Source: Peribacillus butanolivorans (GTDB lineage: Bacteria; Bacillota; Bacilli; Bacillales; DSM-1321). Taken from it: a stretch of 64,000 nt of DNA. The stretch's first letter is position 1. Every line of letters starts with the position of its first letter. The notes beneath the pieces are model-generated. The model ran no database searches. It saw only the letters and a program-made list of their open reading frames with translations, and had not been told where the DNA came from. The stretch covers positions 1,198,857 through 1,262,856 of the forward strand of contig NZ_LGYA01000001.1 of NCBI RefSeq assembly GCF_001273755.1, read 5' to 3'. Below, one piece after another: positions 8,396 through 17,672 of this stretch. The position numbers and the translations under genes are program-made.

Positions 8396-8908
8396 TTATT
8401 TAACAGTGAAAGATCGTACATTCTTAATTGGGTTATTGATATTAGAGGCATCTCCAAAATAAATTTCCATAGGTCCGCCCTCGGTTACTTTAATTGGCTT
8501 TCCATCCTTGGAAAAGCCAAGGAAAAATTCAAGCGCTACTTCGTATGGAAATGTAAGTTCTTTTTCATCAGTTGTAACAATAACTTCTGTTACACCCGTT
8601 TCAGGTTCGGCGTTTTTCAAAAAAGGTTCAAAAGGAATACCAAAAGTTCCCTCCATCAATCTTTGCTTCTCAAACTTTCGTTCCGTTTTTAATGTAGGAG
8701 GCATGGTAGCGCCCTCTTGAATTTCCTTTTGCCAATGCTTGGACGCTGCAATTGTATACTCTTCTAATTCATTGACTTGAACTCTCTCAGCATTGAAGTA
8801 TGTATCGATTTCAATTTTACGGTCATCAAAAATCCACACTCCAGGATCTAGAGTAATTGGATATTTCACTTTTCCATTAATAAACACGATGGGTTCCAAA
8901 TATCTCAT
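8396..8908 (-). CDS. ylaL: YlaL-like conserved protein
   Basis: A 170-residue cytosolic-looking protein without signal peptide or membrane segment. The position between ylaK and ylaN and the general character fit B. subtilis YlaL, a conserved bacillar protein of unknown function. It is rich in beta-prone segments (MRYLEPIVFINGKVKYPITL). ATG at 8908 follows an AAGGA that is only one base away, so the ribosome-binding site is poorly spaced. No better in-frame start is nearby. Confidence 0.65.
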   Translation of the reverse strand: MRYLEPIVFINGKVKYPITLDPGVWIFDDRKIEIDTYFNAERVQVNELEEYTIAASKHWQKEIQEGATMPPTLKTERKFEKQRLMEGTFGIPFEPFLKNAEPETGVTEVIVTTDEKELTFPYEVALEFFLGFSKDGKPIKVTEGGPMEIYFGDASNINNPIKNVRSFTVK

Positions 8909-9146
8909 TCCTTTCTGTTGCTCACATTCTTATATAAGTATAATCAATTATATAAGAAATGTCACATTCTCTAGGATGGCGATTATATCTACTGCCGGGT
9001 TTATGAGTATAGAGGCTGATTGTGTTATTTCAGTGTTTGGATTATTCAATTTGTTTGTCAATGTCCTTGCTTTTTCATACAACAAAAGGTAGAATTTAAT
9101 GATAAGATAAGTTAAGATATAATCGCTCTGAGCGGGGGGATTTAAC

Positions 9147-9428
9147 ATGGCATCTGATATGCTTGTCAATCATCGAGAAAAAGCTTATGCTTTATTAAAA
9201 GCAGATGCTGACAAGATTCTAAAACTGATAAAAGTTCAAATGGAGAATCTCACTATGCCTCAATGTCCTTTATACGAAGAGGTACTTGATACACAAATGT
9301 TCGGTCTATCACGAGAAATTGATTTCGCCGTACGTTTAGGCTTAGTAGAGGATACAGAGGGCAAGTCCCTTTTGGAAACTCTTGAAAAGCAATTGTCAGT
9401 TTTGCATGAAGCATCATTAAAAAAATAA
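9147..9428 (+). CDS. ylaN: YlaN, iron-homeostasis Fur-interacting protein (UPF0358)
   Basis: A 93-residue helical protein of the UPF0358/DUF1507 family, recognised by [26 protein letters not shown]. Known YlaN proteins are needed under low iron and counteract the Fur repressor by binding it. No signal peptide. ATG at 9147 has AGCGGGGGG upstream. In B. subtilis ftsW follows ylaN; here a terminator and a 700-bp gap follow instead. Confidence 0.92.
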   Translation: MASDMLVNHREKAYALLKADADKILKLIKVQMENLTMPQCPLYEEVLDTQMFGLSREIDFAVRLGLVEDTEGKSLLETLEKQLSVLHEASLKK

Positions 9429-9443
9429 TATACAAAACATACT

Positions 9444-9480
9444 AACTCAAACAAATCTCGATGATTGTTTGAGTTTTTTA
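9444..9480 (+). terminator. Terminator after ylaN
   Basis: AACTCAAACAA and TTGTTTGAGTT form an 11-bp perfect stem, followed by TTTTT. Confidence 0.88.
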
Positions 9481-9499
9481 TTTATATACAATACTAGGT

Positions 9500-9535
9500 A
9501 ATAGTGTTATACTATAACTAAATAGTGTTATACTA
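9500..9535. repeat. Two 15-bp direct repeats with 21-bp period
   Basis: AATAGTGTTATACTA occurs at 9500-9514 and again exactly at 9521-9535. The period of two helical turns suits a dimeric or paired protein-binding site, and each unit contains a -10-like TATACT. What binds is unknown. Confidence 0.6.
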
Positions 9536-9548
9536 ATTAGTGCGATTG

Positions 9549-9570
9549 AAGCTCAAAATGAGCTTTTTTT
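9549..9570 (+). terminator. Second hairpin terminator after the repeats
   Basis: AAGCTCA-AAA-TGAGCTT followed by a long T-tract. No gene lies between it and the ylaN terminator, so it may end a short untranslated RNA starting near the direct repeats or be a back-up terminator. Confidence 0.6.
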
Positions 9571-10050
9571 ATTGGGTATGGAATGTTAATAGAAAAAATT
9601 TCGGGAAAATCTATCTCCACATATTCGAATTCGCATTTTAGTTGATGAACTCTTTTTTCATAAATAGAAAAATGGAGTAAACTTGTGCAGATTGTCAGAT
9701 GATCTTCAATCAGGTATTGAATCTTTAGTTCTAGAACTATAGATATTGAGGGGTCAAAAGACGGAAAATCCCTGTGCTTTTATACGAATATACATAATTT
9801 TTTATTTTTTTATTGTATTCAGTTTATTTTAGTATTATGGTTATATTAATTGTTGAAAAAATACAAAGTTAACAAATTGATAGTATATTATAATAATTTC
9901 AATGTATTTTAACTAATTGGCAAAGTTTCTATTTTTGTGTATTTATTTTTCAGAAACGTATAAATGCATAACTGAAAAATATATCGAAATATAATTATGT
10001 TGAGGAACAACGATTTTAATAGGACTGTCTCCTTTGTTGGAGAAATAAAC
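9571..10050. other. Long A/T-rich gap before pycA, no gene seen
   Basis: ftsW would be expected in the ylaN-pycA interval by comparison with B. subtilis, but no ORF of more than about a dozen codons with a ribosome-binding site is present. I see no recognisable ftsW fragment. The stretch is very A/T-rich, especially 9780-9960. Confidence 0.5.
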
Positions 10051-10089
10051 GTGTGAATAAAAAGTTGTGAAGTTTATCACGCTTTTTTT
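10051..10089 (+). terminator. Terminator-like hairpin 43 bp before pycA
   Basis: GTGTGA(a)TAAA pairs with TTTATCACGC, with one bulge and one G-T pair, and seven T follow. It points towards pycA. A small stem, TCTCC/GGAGA, lies just upstream (10028-10043). It could be an attenuator in a pycA leader or the leftover terminator of a lost upstream gene. Confidence 0.55.
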
Positions 10090-10131
10090 CTATATATTCA
10101 ATAAAAATACATATTGATTAGGGTGGTAGCA

Positions 10132-13100
10132 ATGGTGAAACGTATAGAAAAAGTACTTGCGGCAAATCGTGGAGAAATAGCGATTCGGATTTTTCGGGCG
10201 TGTACGGAATTAGATATTAGTACAGTTGCAATCTATTCAAAAGAAGATTATGGATCTTACCATCGATATAAGGCGGATGAAGCATACCTAGTTGGGGAAG
10301 GCAAAAAGCCGATTGATGCATACCTGGACATTGAAGGTATTATTGCAATTGCTAAGATGAGCGGAGTCGATGCGATTCATCCTGGTTATGGTTTCCTTTC
10401 AGAAAACATTGATTTTGCTAAACGTTGTGAAGAAGAAGGCATTATCTTTATCGGACCAGAATCAAGACACCTAGATATGTTTGGTGACAAAGTAAAAGCA
10501 AGAACACAAGCAGAACTAGCTGATATTCCGGTCATCCCGGGTAGCGAAGGTCCTGTAACAAGTGTGGTAGAAGTTAAAGAATTTGGTGAACAATTCGGTT
10601 TTCCAATTATTATAAAAGCGTCTCTAGGCGGCGGCGGGCGCGGAATGCGAATCGTTGAGAAAGTTGAAGATGTTGAAGAGGCTTATGATCGCGCAAAATC
10701 TGAAGCCAAAGCAGCCTTTGGGAATGATGAAGTCTATGTAGAGAGATTTATTCAAAATCCAAAACATATTGAAGTTCAAATTTTGGCTGATACTCACGGG
10801 AATATCGTGCATTTATACGAACGTGACTGTTCTGTTCAGAGACGTCATCAAAAAGTTGTTGAAGTGGCACCTTCTGTTTCGCTTTCTGAGGACTTACGTG
10901 AAAGAATTTGTGAGGCAGCAGTCAAATTGTCAAAAAATATTGACTATGTCAACGCGGGTACTGTCGAATTCCTTGTTGCAAATGATGAATTTTACTTTAT
11001 TGAAGTCAATCCAAGGGTACAGGTTGAGCATACCATTACTGAAATGATTACAGGTATCGATATTGTTCAATCACAAATCATGATTGCTGAAGGACATGAA
11101 CTTCATGGCAAAAAGATTGGGATTCCTGAACAAGCTGGTATTAAAACACATGGTTTTGCAATACAGTCACGGGTAACAACTGAGGATCCATTGAATAATT
11201 TTATGCCGGATACTGGAAAAATGATGGTGTATCGTTCTGGTGGAGGTTTTGGTGTTCGTTTGGACGCTGGTAATGGGTTCCAAGGGGCTGTTATCACACC
11301 ATATTATGATTCACTTCTCGTTAAACTTTCGACACATGCGCTTTCATTTGAACAGGCTGCATCAAAAATGGTTCGTAACCTTAAGGAATTCAGGATTCGT
11401 GGAATTAAAACGAATATTCCATTCCTTGAAAATGTTGTAAAACATGAGAATTTCATTAGTGGTGAATACGATACTTCCTTTATTGATTCAACACCGGAAC
11501 TATTTACCTTCCCAGTCAGAAAAGACCGTGGAACAAAAATGCTTTCATATATCGGTAATGTCACGGTAAATGGATTCCCGGGAGTGGAAAAAAAGAAAAA
11601 ACCTGTCTTCGATTTAGCGCCAATTCCAAATGTTGCCGGACTGCCGCTTATTTCGGGTACGAAGAATATTCTGGAACAACAAGGTGCAGAGGGGCTTGTT
11701 AATTGGATTAAAGATCAGAAAGAGGTATTGATTACTGATACGACTTTCCGTGATGCACATCAATCTTTATTGGCAACGAGAATTAGGTCGAAAGATATTC
11801 TTGATATCGCTGAGCCTACGGCGAAACTTCTTCCTAATTTGTTTTCTATGGAAATGTGGGGCGGGGCAACTTTCGATGTAGCTTATCGGTTCTTGAAAGA
11901 AGATCCATGGGACCGTCTATTAAGCTTTAGAAAAAAAGCACCGAATGTGCTTTTACAAATGCTATTAAGGGCTTCAAATGCAGTGGGTTATAAAAATTAC
12001 CCTGACAATGTCATTCGCGAATTCGTTGAGAAATCAGCGGATGCAGGAATTGATGTTTTCCGGATCTTCGACAGTTTAAACTGGGTAAAAGGTATGGAAG
12101 TGGCGATAGATGCAGTCCGTCAATCGGGTAAAATTGCGGAAGCGGCCATTTGTTATACTGGGGATTTAAATGATCCGTCACGTAGCAAATATAATATCGA
12201 GTACTATAAAAATATGGCGATGGAGTTGGAACATGCCGGTGCTCATATTTTAGCTATCAAGGATATGGCAGGACTTCTTAAACCGGAGGCCGCTTACCGT
12301 CTGGTATCAGAATTGAAAGAAGCAACTTCCCTTCCAATCCATCTGCATTCTCATGATACGAGTGGAAATGGAATTTACATGTATTCAAAAGCGATTGAAG
12401 CTGGCGTGGATATTGTTGATACGGCGATTGGATCTCTAGCAGGATTGACTTCACAACCAAGTGTACAAACGCTTCATTATGCATTAGAAGGCTCAAGCAG
12501 ACAGCCTAAATTGGAAGTTGATTCACTAGAGCGGTTAGGCGAATACTGGGGAGAAGTCAGAAAATTTTATCATGACTTTGAAAGTGGTATGAATGCACCT
12601 CATACTGAAGTATACAAACATGAAATGCCTGGAGGTCAATACAGTAATTTGCAGCAGCAGGCTAAAGCGGTAGGGCTAGGAGAACGCTGGCATGAAGTCA
12701 AAGAAATGTATCAGCGCGTTAATGCAATATTCGGAGATATTGTTAAAGTAACGCCTTCTTCTAAAGTTGTAGGAGACATGGCCTTATTTATGGTGCAAAA
12801 TAACCTATCTGAAGAAGATGTCCTTACAAAAGGCCAAACCATTGATTTCCCTGATTCCGTAATAGAGTTATTCGAAGGCTATTTGGGACAACCGGTTGGG
12901 GGATTCCCAAAAGAGCTTCAGGAAGTTATCTTGAAAGGCAAAAAACCTATTACTGTAAGACCGGGTGAATTGTTGGAAGACGTAGATTTTGGTGCTTTAA
13001 AAGAAGAATTATTCAAGGAACTGGGACGTGCAGTCACAGATTTTGATGTACTTGCATATGCCCTATATCCAAAAGTATTCTTGGATTACAATAAAACTAT

Positions 13101-13569
13101 TGAATTGTTCGGCGATGTTTCAAACCTTGATACGGCCACTTTCTTATATGGCTTGAGATTAGGGGAAGAAATCGAAGTTGAAATCGAAAAGGGTAAAACG
13201 CTTATCGTTAAATTAGTATCAATCGGTCAACCATTGGCTGATGGAACACGTGTTGTGTATTTTGAATTGAATGGTCAATCACGTGAAGTAATCATTAAGG
13301 ATGAAAACATTAAATCGTCCGTAGTAGCTAAATTGCAAGCGGATTTAAAAAATAAAGAGCATATTGGTGCAACAATGCCTGGTACGGTCATTCGTGTTGT
13401 CGTCGAAAAAGGGGATCAAGTTAAGCAGGGTGATCACCTAATAATTACGGAAGCTATGAAAATGGAAACAACCGTGCAGGCGCCATTCTCTGGGACTATT
13501 AAAGACATCTATGTTAAAGATGGTGAAGCGATTAGTACTGGTGATTTATTGATTGAAATAACTAAGTAA
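10132..13569 (+). CDS. pycA: Pyruvate carboxylase
   Basis: A 1145-residue biotin enzyme that carboxylates pyruvate to oxaloacetate and refills the TCA cycle. The order is biotin carboxylase/ATP-grasp (about 1-460, with the glycine loop GGGGRGMRIV), carboxyltransferase (about 530-800, TTFRDAHQSLLATR), allosteric linker and biotinyl domain, with the biotin lysine K1110 in EAMKMET. It is a single-chain type of normal length. ATG at 10132 gives MVKRIEKVLAANRGEIAIRIF; an in-frame TTG six codons earlier would run through the GGGTGG ribosome-binding site. It is followed by a terminator shared with ctaA. Confidence 0.97.
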   Translation: MVKRIEKVLAANRGEIAIRIFRACTELDISTVAIYSKEDYGSYHRYKADEAYLVGEGKKPIDAYLDIEGIIAIAKMSGVDAIHPGYGFLSENIDFAKRCEEEGIIFIGPESRHLDMFGDKVKARTQAELADIPVIPGSEGPVTSVVEVKEFGEQFGFPIIIKASLGGGGRGMRIVEKVEDVEEAYDRAKSEAKAAFGNDEVYVERFIQNPKHIEVQILADTHGNIVHLYERDCSVQRRHQKVVEVAPSVSLSEDLRERICEAAVKLSKNIDYVNAGTVEFLVANDEFYFIEVNPRVQVEHTITEMITGIDIVQSQIMIAEGHELHGKKIGIPEQAGIKTHGFAIQSRVTTEDPLNNFMPDTGKMMVYRSGGGFGVRLDAGNGFQGAVITPYYDSLLVKLSTHALSFEQAASKMVRNLKEFRIRGIKTNIPFLENVVKHENFISGEYDTSFIDSTPELFTFPVRKDRGTKMLSYIGNVTVNGFPGVEKKKKPVFDLAPIPNVAGLPLISGTKNILEQQGAEGLVNWIKDQKEVLITDTTFRDAHQSLLATRIRSKDILDIAEPTAKLLPNLFSMEMWGGATFDVAYRFLKEDPWDRLLSFRKKAPNVLLQMLLRASNAVGYKNYPDNVIREFVEKSADAGIDVFRIFDSLNWVKGMEVAIDAVRQSGKIAEAAICYTGDLNDPSRSKYNIEYYKNMAMELEHAGAHILAIKDMAGLLKPEAAYRLVSELKEATSLPIHLHSHDTSGNGIYMYSKAIEAGVDIVDTAIGSLAGLTSQPSVQTLHYALEGSSRQPKLEVDSLERLGEYWGEVRKFYHDFESGMNAPHTEVYKHEMPGGQYSNLQQQAKAVGLGERWHEVKEMYQRVNAIFGDIVKVTPSSKVVGDMALFMVQNNLSEEDVLTKGQTIDFPDSVIELFEGYLGQPVGGFPKELQEVILKGKKPITVRPGELLEDVDFGALKEELFKELGRAVTDFDVLAYALYPKVFLDYNKTIELFGDVSNLDTATFLYGLRLGEEIEVEIEKGKTLIVKLVSIGQPLADGTRVVYFELNGQSREVIIKDENIKSSVVAKLQADLKNKEHIGATMPGTVIRVVVEKGDQVKQGDHLIITEAMKMETTVQAPFSGTIKDIYVKDGEAISTGDLLIEITK

Positions 13570-13687
13570 TACCACTGAATAAGGACATAGTTATCGAGGT
13601 TGGGCATATTAGTACCCTTGAGATTTCAAGCTGCTGTATGCCCTCCTTTGGGCTAAGTTGGTTACATCGAATTTGTCTTTCTTATAC

Positions 13688-13724
13688 AAAAAAGCCATCA
13701 TTCTGAGAAATGATGGCTTTTTTT
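13688..13724. terminator. Bidirectional terminator between pycA and ctaA
   Basis: AAAAAAGCCATCATT and AATGATGGCTTTTTT form a 15-bp perfect stem. Confidence 0.92.
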
Positions 13725-13750
13725 GAATCTATTAATTGAACAATCAGACA

Positions 13751-14737
13751 TTAGCGAGCGGGTATGGTTGGTGTTATTTCTTGTTCATCCTGTCCGTTGA
13801 CGGTATGTGTTGCACTGCCTCTTTTAATGGCTAATGCATTTTTTTTGCTTCTAGAAGTCAGCAGCATTAAATAGCTCATTACGCCAAAAAAGCAAGCTAT
13901 GAATAAGGCATGTGCCAATGCAATATATAAATTCTGTCTGGAAAAAATAATAAAGGCTCCAGCGGTAACTTGTAAAAAAACGAGAATGAATGCAGAAATC
14001 CAACCGCCATATATTACTTTTTGATGTTTGTAATATTTATGTGCAATAAACGCCACGTAAGATACCCAAATGAATAATGCCCCAGCAATGGATCTGTGAC
14101 CCATCTGAATCCATTCATAAAGGTTGGAAGGGAGTGCAAGGTTGTCATTTACACATAAAGGCCAATCCTTACAGATTAAACTAGATTCTGTATGTCTCAC
14201 AAGTGCACCCGTATATACGACTATTAGGGTGAAAATTAGTATACCAATAATATGAAAGCTCATTCGCTTATCAACTATAAGTTTTTCAGCTTCGAACTTC
14301 TTGTCGACTTCAAAAATCAAAAGTGTTAATAAAAAGACAGAAGCAAAGGAAATTAGTGATATACCAAAATGGAGAGCCAGAACGAAATCAGATTGTGACC
14401 AAAGAACCGCTGCTGCTCCAATAAGCCCTTGAAGAACTAGAAAACTAAAAGAAATAACAGATAAAAAGCGTGCTTCACGTATATGCCCTATTTTTCTCCA
14501 AGACATATAAGATAAAATTAAAACCATGAATCCTCCAGCACCTGAAACAAGTCGATGGGAAAGCTCAATAACTAATTCAAGCGTAATTTTGTCAGGGATC
14601 AATTGACCATTACACAGTGGCCAGGACCTGCCACATCCCATGCCTGAATCCGTCTTAGTGACTAAAGCTCCACCAAGTAAGATGAAAAGCATTACAATCG
14701 TAGTTAAAACAGCAAACCATTTAAGAGACGATTTCAC
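13751..14737 (-). CDS. ctaA: Haem A synthase
   Basis: A 328-residue polytopic membrane enzyme that oxidises the C8 methyl group of haem O to give haem A for cytochrome oxidases. It has eight predicted helices, histidines in SHR, ALHFG, MGHRS and LAHAL, and the cysteine pairs GCGRSWPLC and CKDWPLC. The frame is open to 14791, but GTG at 14737 is preferred: AAGGTGGG lies about seven bases upstream, the product then starts like B. subtilis CtaA ([16 protein letters not shown]), and no ribosome-binding site precedes the ATGs at 14791/14782. The Ser/Thr/Gln-rich C-terminal tail is longer than usual. It is divergent from ctaB. Confidence 0.9.
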   Translation of the reverse strand: MKSSLKWFAVLTTIVMLFILLGGALVTKTDSGMGCGRSWPLCNGQLIPDKITLELVIELSHRLVSGAGGFMVLILSYMSWRKIGHIREARFLSVISFSFLVLQGLIGAAAVLWSQSDFVLALHFGISLISFASVFLLTLLIFEVDKKFEAEKLIVDKRMSFHIIGILIFTLIVVYTGALVRHTESSLICKDWPLCVNDNLALPSNLYEWIQMGHRSIAGALFIWVSYVAFIAHKYYKHQKVIYGGWISAFILVFLQVTAGAFIIFSRQNLYIALAHALFIACFFGVMSYLMLLTSRSKKNALAIKRGSATHTVNGQDEQEITPTIPAR

Positions 14738-15358
14738 TAGAAGTCCCACCTTTTTCTCTGGAGCCAAATTAGTTAGTTCCATAAATTTCATAATTTAATA
14801 ATAGCATAAGATATTACATAAATATTTGTCGAACTTTCTTGATATTACACAAAATAGAATGATTTTACAAGTTCAGTTAAAATTATACCTATTAAATAAA
14901 ACGCCTGAAATAGTTGAAAGTTACAAGAGACTTTGATAGAAATAAAGGGAGTGTAAATCTTTAAGTAGGAGCAAAATAGAGATATAGCCTAGGGGATGAT
15001 GATAATAACTGACTTTGTATGTTATTAATAAAAGACATGAAACACCAGCAAACACAGTAAAATTCATGCGACACAAATTGGTCAAAAATTATCCGAAAAA
15101 ATTTCACAAAAGCTTCCAAAAATGTGTTTTAATATATTGAAGAAATGATTTTACTAAATTTTACTGTTATTAAGCATGATATAAAGAATAAAAGCTCTCA
15201 AAGGATTCCATTGACAACGGTCATTGGTAAATAGTTTACTTTTTGTTTACGCTTCCTTGGTTACAAATATCGAAAAGTATGAAATAATGTTCTATAGTAT
15301 CGTAAGTAACTTTTTTTACATTTGCGTCTTTGGTGAATGATTTAAAGGAGGAAAACAA
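14738..15358. other. Divergent ctaA-ctaB intergenic region
   Basis: About 600 A/T-rich bases that must carry the promoters of ctaA and the ctaB-G genes. I see no ORF and no unambiguous -35/-10 pair. In B. subtilis this interval is controlled by ResD, but I cannot point to a confident ResD site here. Confidence 0.4.
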
Positions 15359-16297
15359 ATGTCAGAAACAAGGGGTATGTCAGAAGCTGTCATGAAGGAC
15401 AGTAAAGCCGCCCTTCAATCGGATATACCGGAAACAACAGTTTGGAAGGATTTTCTCTCACTTATTAAAGTGGGGATTGTCAATTCAAATATAATTACAG
15501 CTTTTACCGGCGTATGGTTAGCCCTTCATTTTTCAGGGCTTAGCTTCTTAAGTAATCTTGATGTAGTGTTTTATACGCTTGCAGGCTCGGCGCTCATTAT
15601 GGCTGGATCTTGCAGTTTTAATAATTACTATGATCGTGATATCGATCATTTAATGGAAAGAACGAAAAATCGGCCAACAGTAACTGGGAAAGTACAGCCT
15701 TCAAAGGTATTGGTGTTAAGCTTTGGCTTGATTGCTGCTGGACTAATTTTACTCGCTTTGACTAATATGACAACTGCCATAATCGGTGCATTTGGCGTAT
15801 TTGCCTATGTTGTCTTATATACTATGGTTTTTAAGCGGAGATTTGTCTCAAATACAATTATAGGCAGCATTTCCGGTGCTGTTCCTCCACTTATTGGCTG
15901 GGCTGCCGTTGATCCTGGTCTTGATACTATGGCGTGGGTTTTGTTCGCTATTATGTTTTTGTGGCAGCCTCCTCATTTTTATGCACTTGCAATGAGACGT
16001 GTTGAAGAATACCGTGCAGCGGGAGTACCAATGCTTCCAGTTGTGAAAGGGTTCAAGGCCGCAAAAAAATCGATTATGTTATGGATTATTGCATTAATGT
16101 TTATTCCTTTCTTTTTAACACCTTTAGGTACTCCGTTAGTTGTTCTGGCTGCTTTATTGAGCACAGGTTGGCTTATTTTGGGAATAAAAGGGTATAGAAA
16201 GAAAGATGATGTTAAATGGGCAACATCCATGTTTGTATATTCTTTAAACTATATGACCATTTTATTTGTAGCGATGGTTATTGTCACACTCATTTAG
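15359..16297 (+). CDS. ctaB: Protohaem IX farnesyltransferase (haem O synthase)
   Basis: A 312-residue UbiA-family prenyltransferase with about nine membrane helices that converts haem B to haem O, the substrate of CtaA. The first Asp-rich motif [15 protein letters not shown] and the conserved [10 protein letters not shown] loop are present, as is the C-terminal [11 protein letters not shown]. The N terminus is a polar 30-residue extension, as in B. subtilis. ATG at 15359 lies seven bases after AAAGGAGG. It starts the cta run on the plus strand. Confidence 0.95.
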   Translation: MSETRGMSEAVMKDSKAALQSDIPETTVWKDFLSLIKVGIVNSNIITAFTGVWLALHFSGLSFLSNLDVVFYTLAGSALIMAGSCSFNNYYDRDIDHLMERTKNRPTVTGKVQPSKVLVLSFGLIAAGLILLALTNMTTAIIGAFGVFAYVVLYTMVFKRRFVSNTIIGSISGAVPPLIGWAAVDPGLDTMAWVLFAIMFLWQPPHFYALAMRRVEEYRAAGVPMLPVVKGFKAAKKSIMLWIIALMFIPFFLTPLGTPLVVLAALLSTGWLILGIKGYRKKDDVKWATSMFVYSLNYMTILFVAMVIVTLI

Positions 16298-16317
16298 TAT
16301 TAGTTAAATAATGTATA

Positions 16318-16344
16318 TTGCAGCCTGTTCTTTGACAGGCTGCA
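16318..16344 (+). terminator. Hairpin after ctaB, weak terminator
   Basis: TGCAGCCTGT-TCTTTG-ACAGGCTGCA is a perfect 10-bp stem but lacks a T-tract, so read-through into ctaC is likely. It could instead act as an mRNA-processing or stabilising stem. Confidence 0.5.
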
Positions 16345-16565
16345 GCTTACTTATCAATAATTGTCCACTAACCGCTAACCATACATATAAAATGAGAACG
16401 CATCAAGAGAGTACTTCATAAGAGCGGTTACATGTGCTATTTTAATAATTCCTTAGATTAGGGATTCTTTCTTTTTTTTAGAAATTGACATAGAGAGAAT
16501 ATTCGCAATTGCGCCCATTTTTATTTTTGTGAGAAAATTTTGACGAAAGAGGGGTTTCTGAAGCT

Positions 16566-17648
16566 ATGAAAAAAAGGCTGCACAAATGGCGCCTAATTGC
16601 TTTGCTGGGTATTGTAGGACTTGTCCTTTCGGGCTGCGGCGAACCATTCCTATCCGCGCTGAAGCCAGCTGGCAATGTTGCGCAATCTCAGTATGATTTA
16701 CTGATATTGAGTACGTTAATCATGGTACTGGTTATTATTGTTGTGGTTATTTTGTTCGTTGTAGTGTTACTACGCTTCCGCCGAAAGGAAGGCGACGAAA
16801 CAATACCAAAACAAATTGAAGGAAGTCATAAACTTGAAATTATCTGGACTGTTATTCCTATCCTTCTTTTAATTGTTCTGGCTGTTCCAACTGTCGTCAC
16901 AACTTTTGACTTAGCTGACACAAAAGCAATGGATAAGAAAGATAAGGATGGAAAGACGAAGGACGCACTTGTAGTAAATGTTAGAGCGAACCTTTATTGG
17001 TGGGAGTTTGAATATCCAGACCTTGGTGTTGTTACAAGTCAGGATTTGGTCGTACCAACTGACCAAAAGGTATATTTCAATTTAACTGCTTCAGATGTTA
17101 AGCATTCATTCTGGGTACCGGCTGCCGGAGGAAAGATGGATACAAATACAGATGGAGTTAATCAGTTTTTCTTAGAATTCGATAGTAAAAAGGCAGAAGA
17201 TTCGAACAATTTATTTTACGGGAAATGTGCTGAGCTTTGCGGACCTTCCCATGCTTTGATGGATTTTAAGGTGGTAACAAAATCTAAATCCGACTTTGAA
17301 GCATGGACTAAAGATATGAAGTCTGCAAAAGAACCCACTGTTACTGGTGATTTAGCAAAACAGGGTGAAGACGTCTTTAATCAAAGCTGTATCGGTTGTC
17401 ATGCGGTTACGCCTAATGACAGTAGACCTGAGGCTGCCCGTCAAGCTCCGAATCTGGCTACATTTGGTGAACGTGAGAAAGTAGCTGGAGTTTTGGATCA
17501 TACTGAACAAAATGTGAAAAATTGGATCAAGGATCCTGAGAAGTATAAACCGGGTAACACGATGACCGGTACTTACGGTGAACTTTCAGATTCACAAATT
17601 AATGCACTTGCAGCTTATCTTTTACAGCTGAAGGTGGAAGGAAAATAG
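16566..17648 (+). CDS. ctaC: Cytochrome caa3 oxidase subunit II with fused cytochrome c
   Basis: A 360-residue lipoprotein: signal peptide ending in LSGC (Cys24), two membrane helices (about 42-70 and 92-112), a CuA domain with H180, C221, C225, H229 and M232 (CAELCGPSHALM), then a cytochrome c domain with CIGCH at 275-279 and a Met ligand in the GNTMTG loop. The fused haem domain marks a caa3-type enzyme that takes electrons from membrane cytochrome c. ATG at 16566 follows GAGGGG. ctaD starts 24 bases later. Confidence 0.97.
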   Translation: MKKRLHKWRLIALLGIVGLVLSGCGEPFLSALKPAGNVAQSQYDLLILSTLIMVLVIIVVVILFVVVLLRFRRKEGDETIPKQIEGSHKLEIIWTVIPILLLIVLAVPTVVTTFDLADTKAMDKKDKDGKTKDALVVNVRANLYWWEFEYPDLGVVTSQDLVVPTDQKVYFNLTASDVKHSFWVPAAGGKMDTNTDGVNQFFLEFDSKKAEDSNNLFYGKCAELCGPSHALMDFKVVTKSKSDFEAWTKDMKSAKEPTVTGDLAKQGEDVFNQSCIGCHAVTPNDSRPEAARQAPNLATFGEREKVAGVLDHTEQNVKNWIKDPEKYKPGNTMTGTYGELSDSQINALAAYLLQLKVEGK

Positions 17649-17672
17649 AACATTGATTAAGGAGGTTAAATC

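Noticed and set aside
8948-9169. 73-codon minus-strand ORF before ylaN
   Set aside because: It overlaps the ylaN start and its ribosome-binding site on the other strand and has no known resemblance; probably chance in A/T-rich DNA.
10121-10131. GGGTGGTAGC before pycA as a T-box core
   Set aside because: It resembles AGGGTGGnACC only in the first bases and serves as the ribosome-binding site; no T-box stems or specifier loop are visible.
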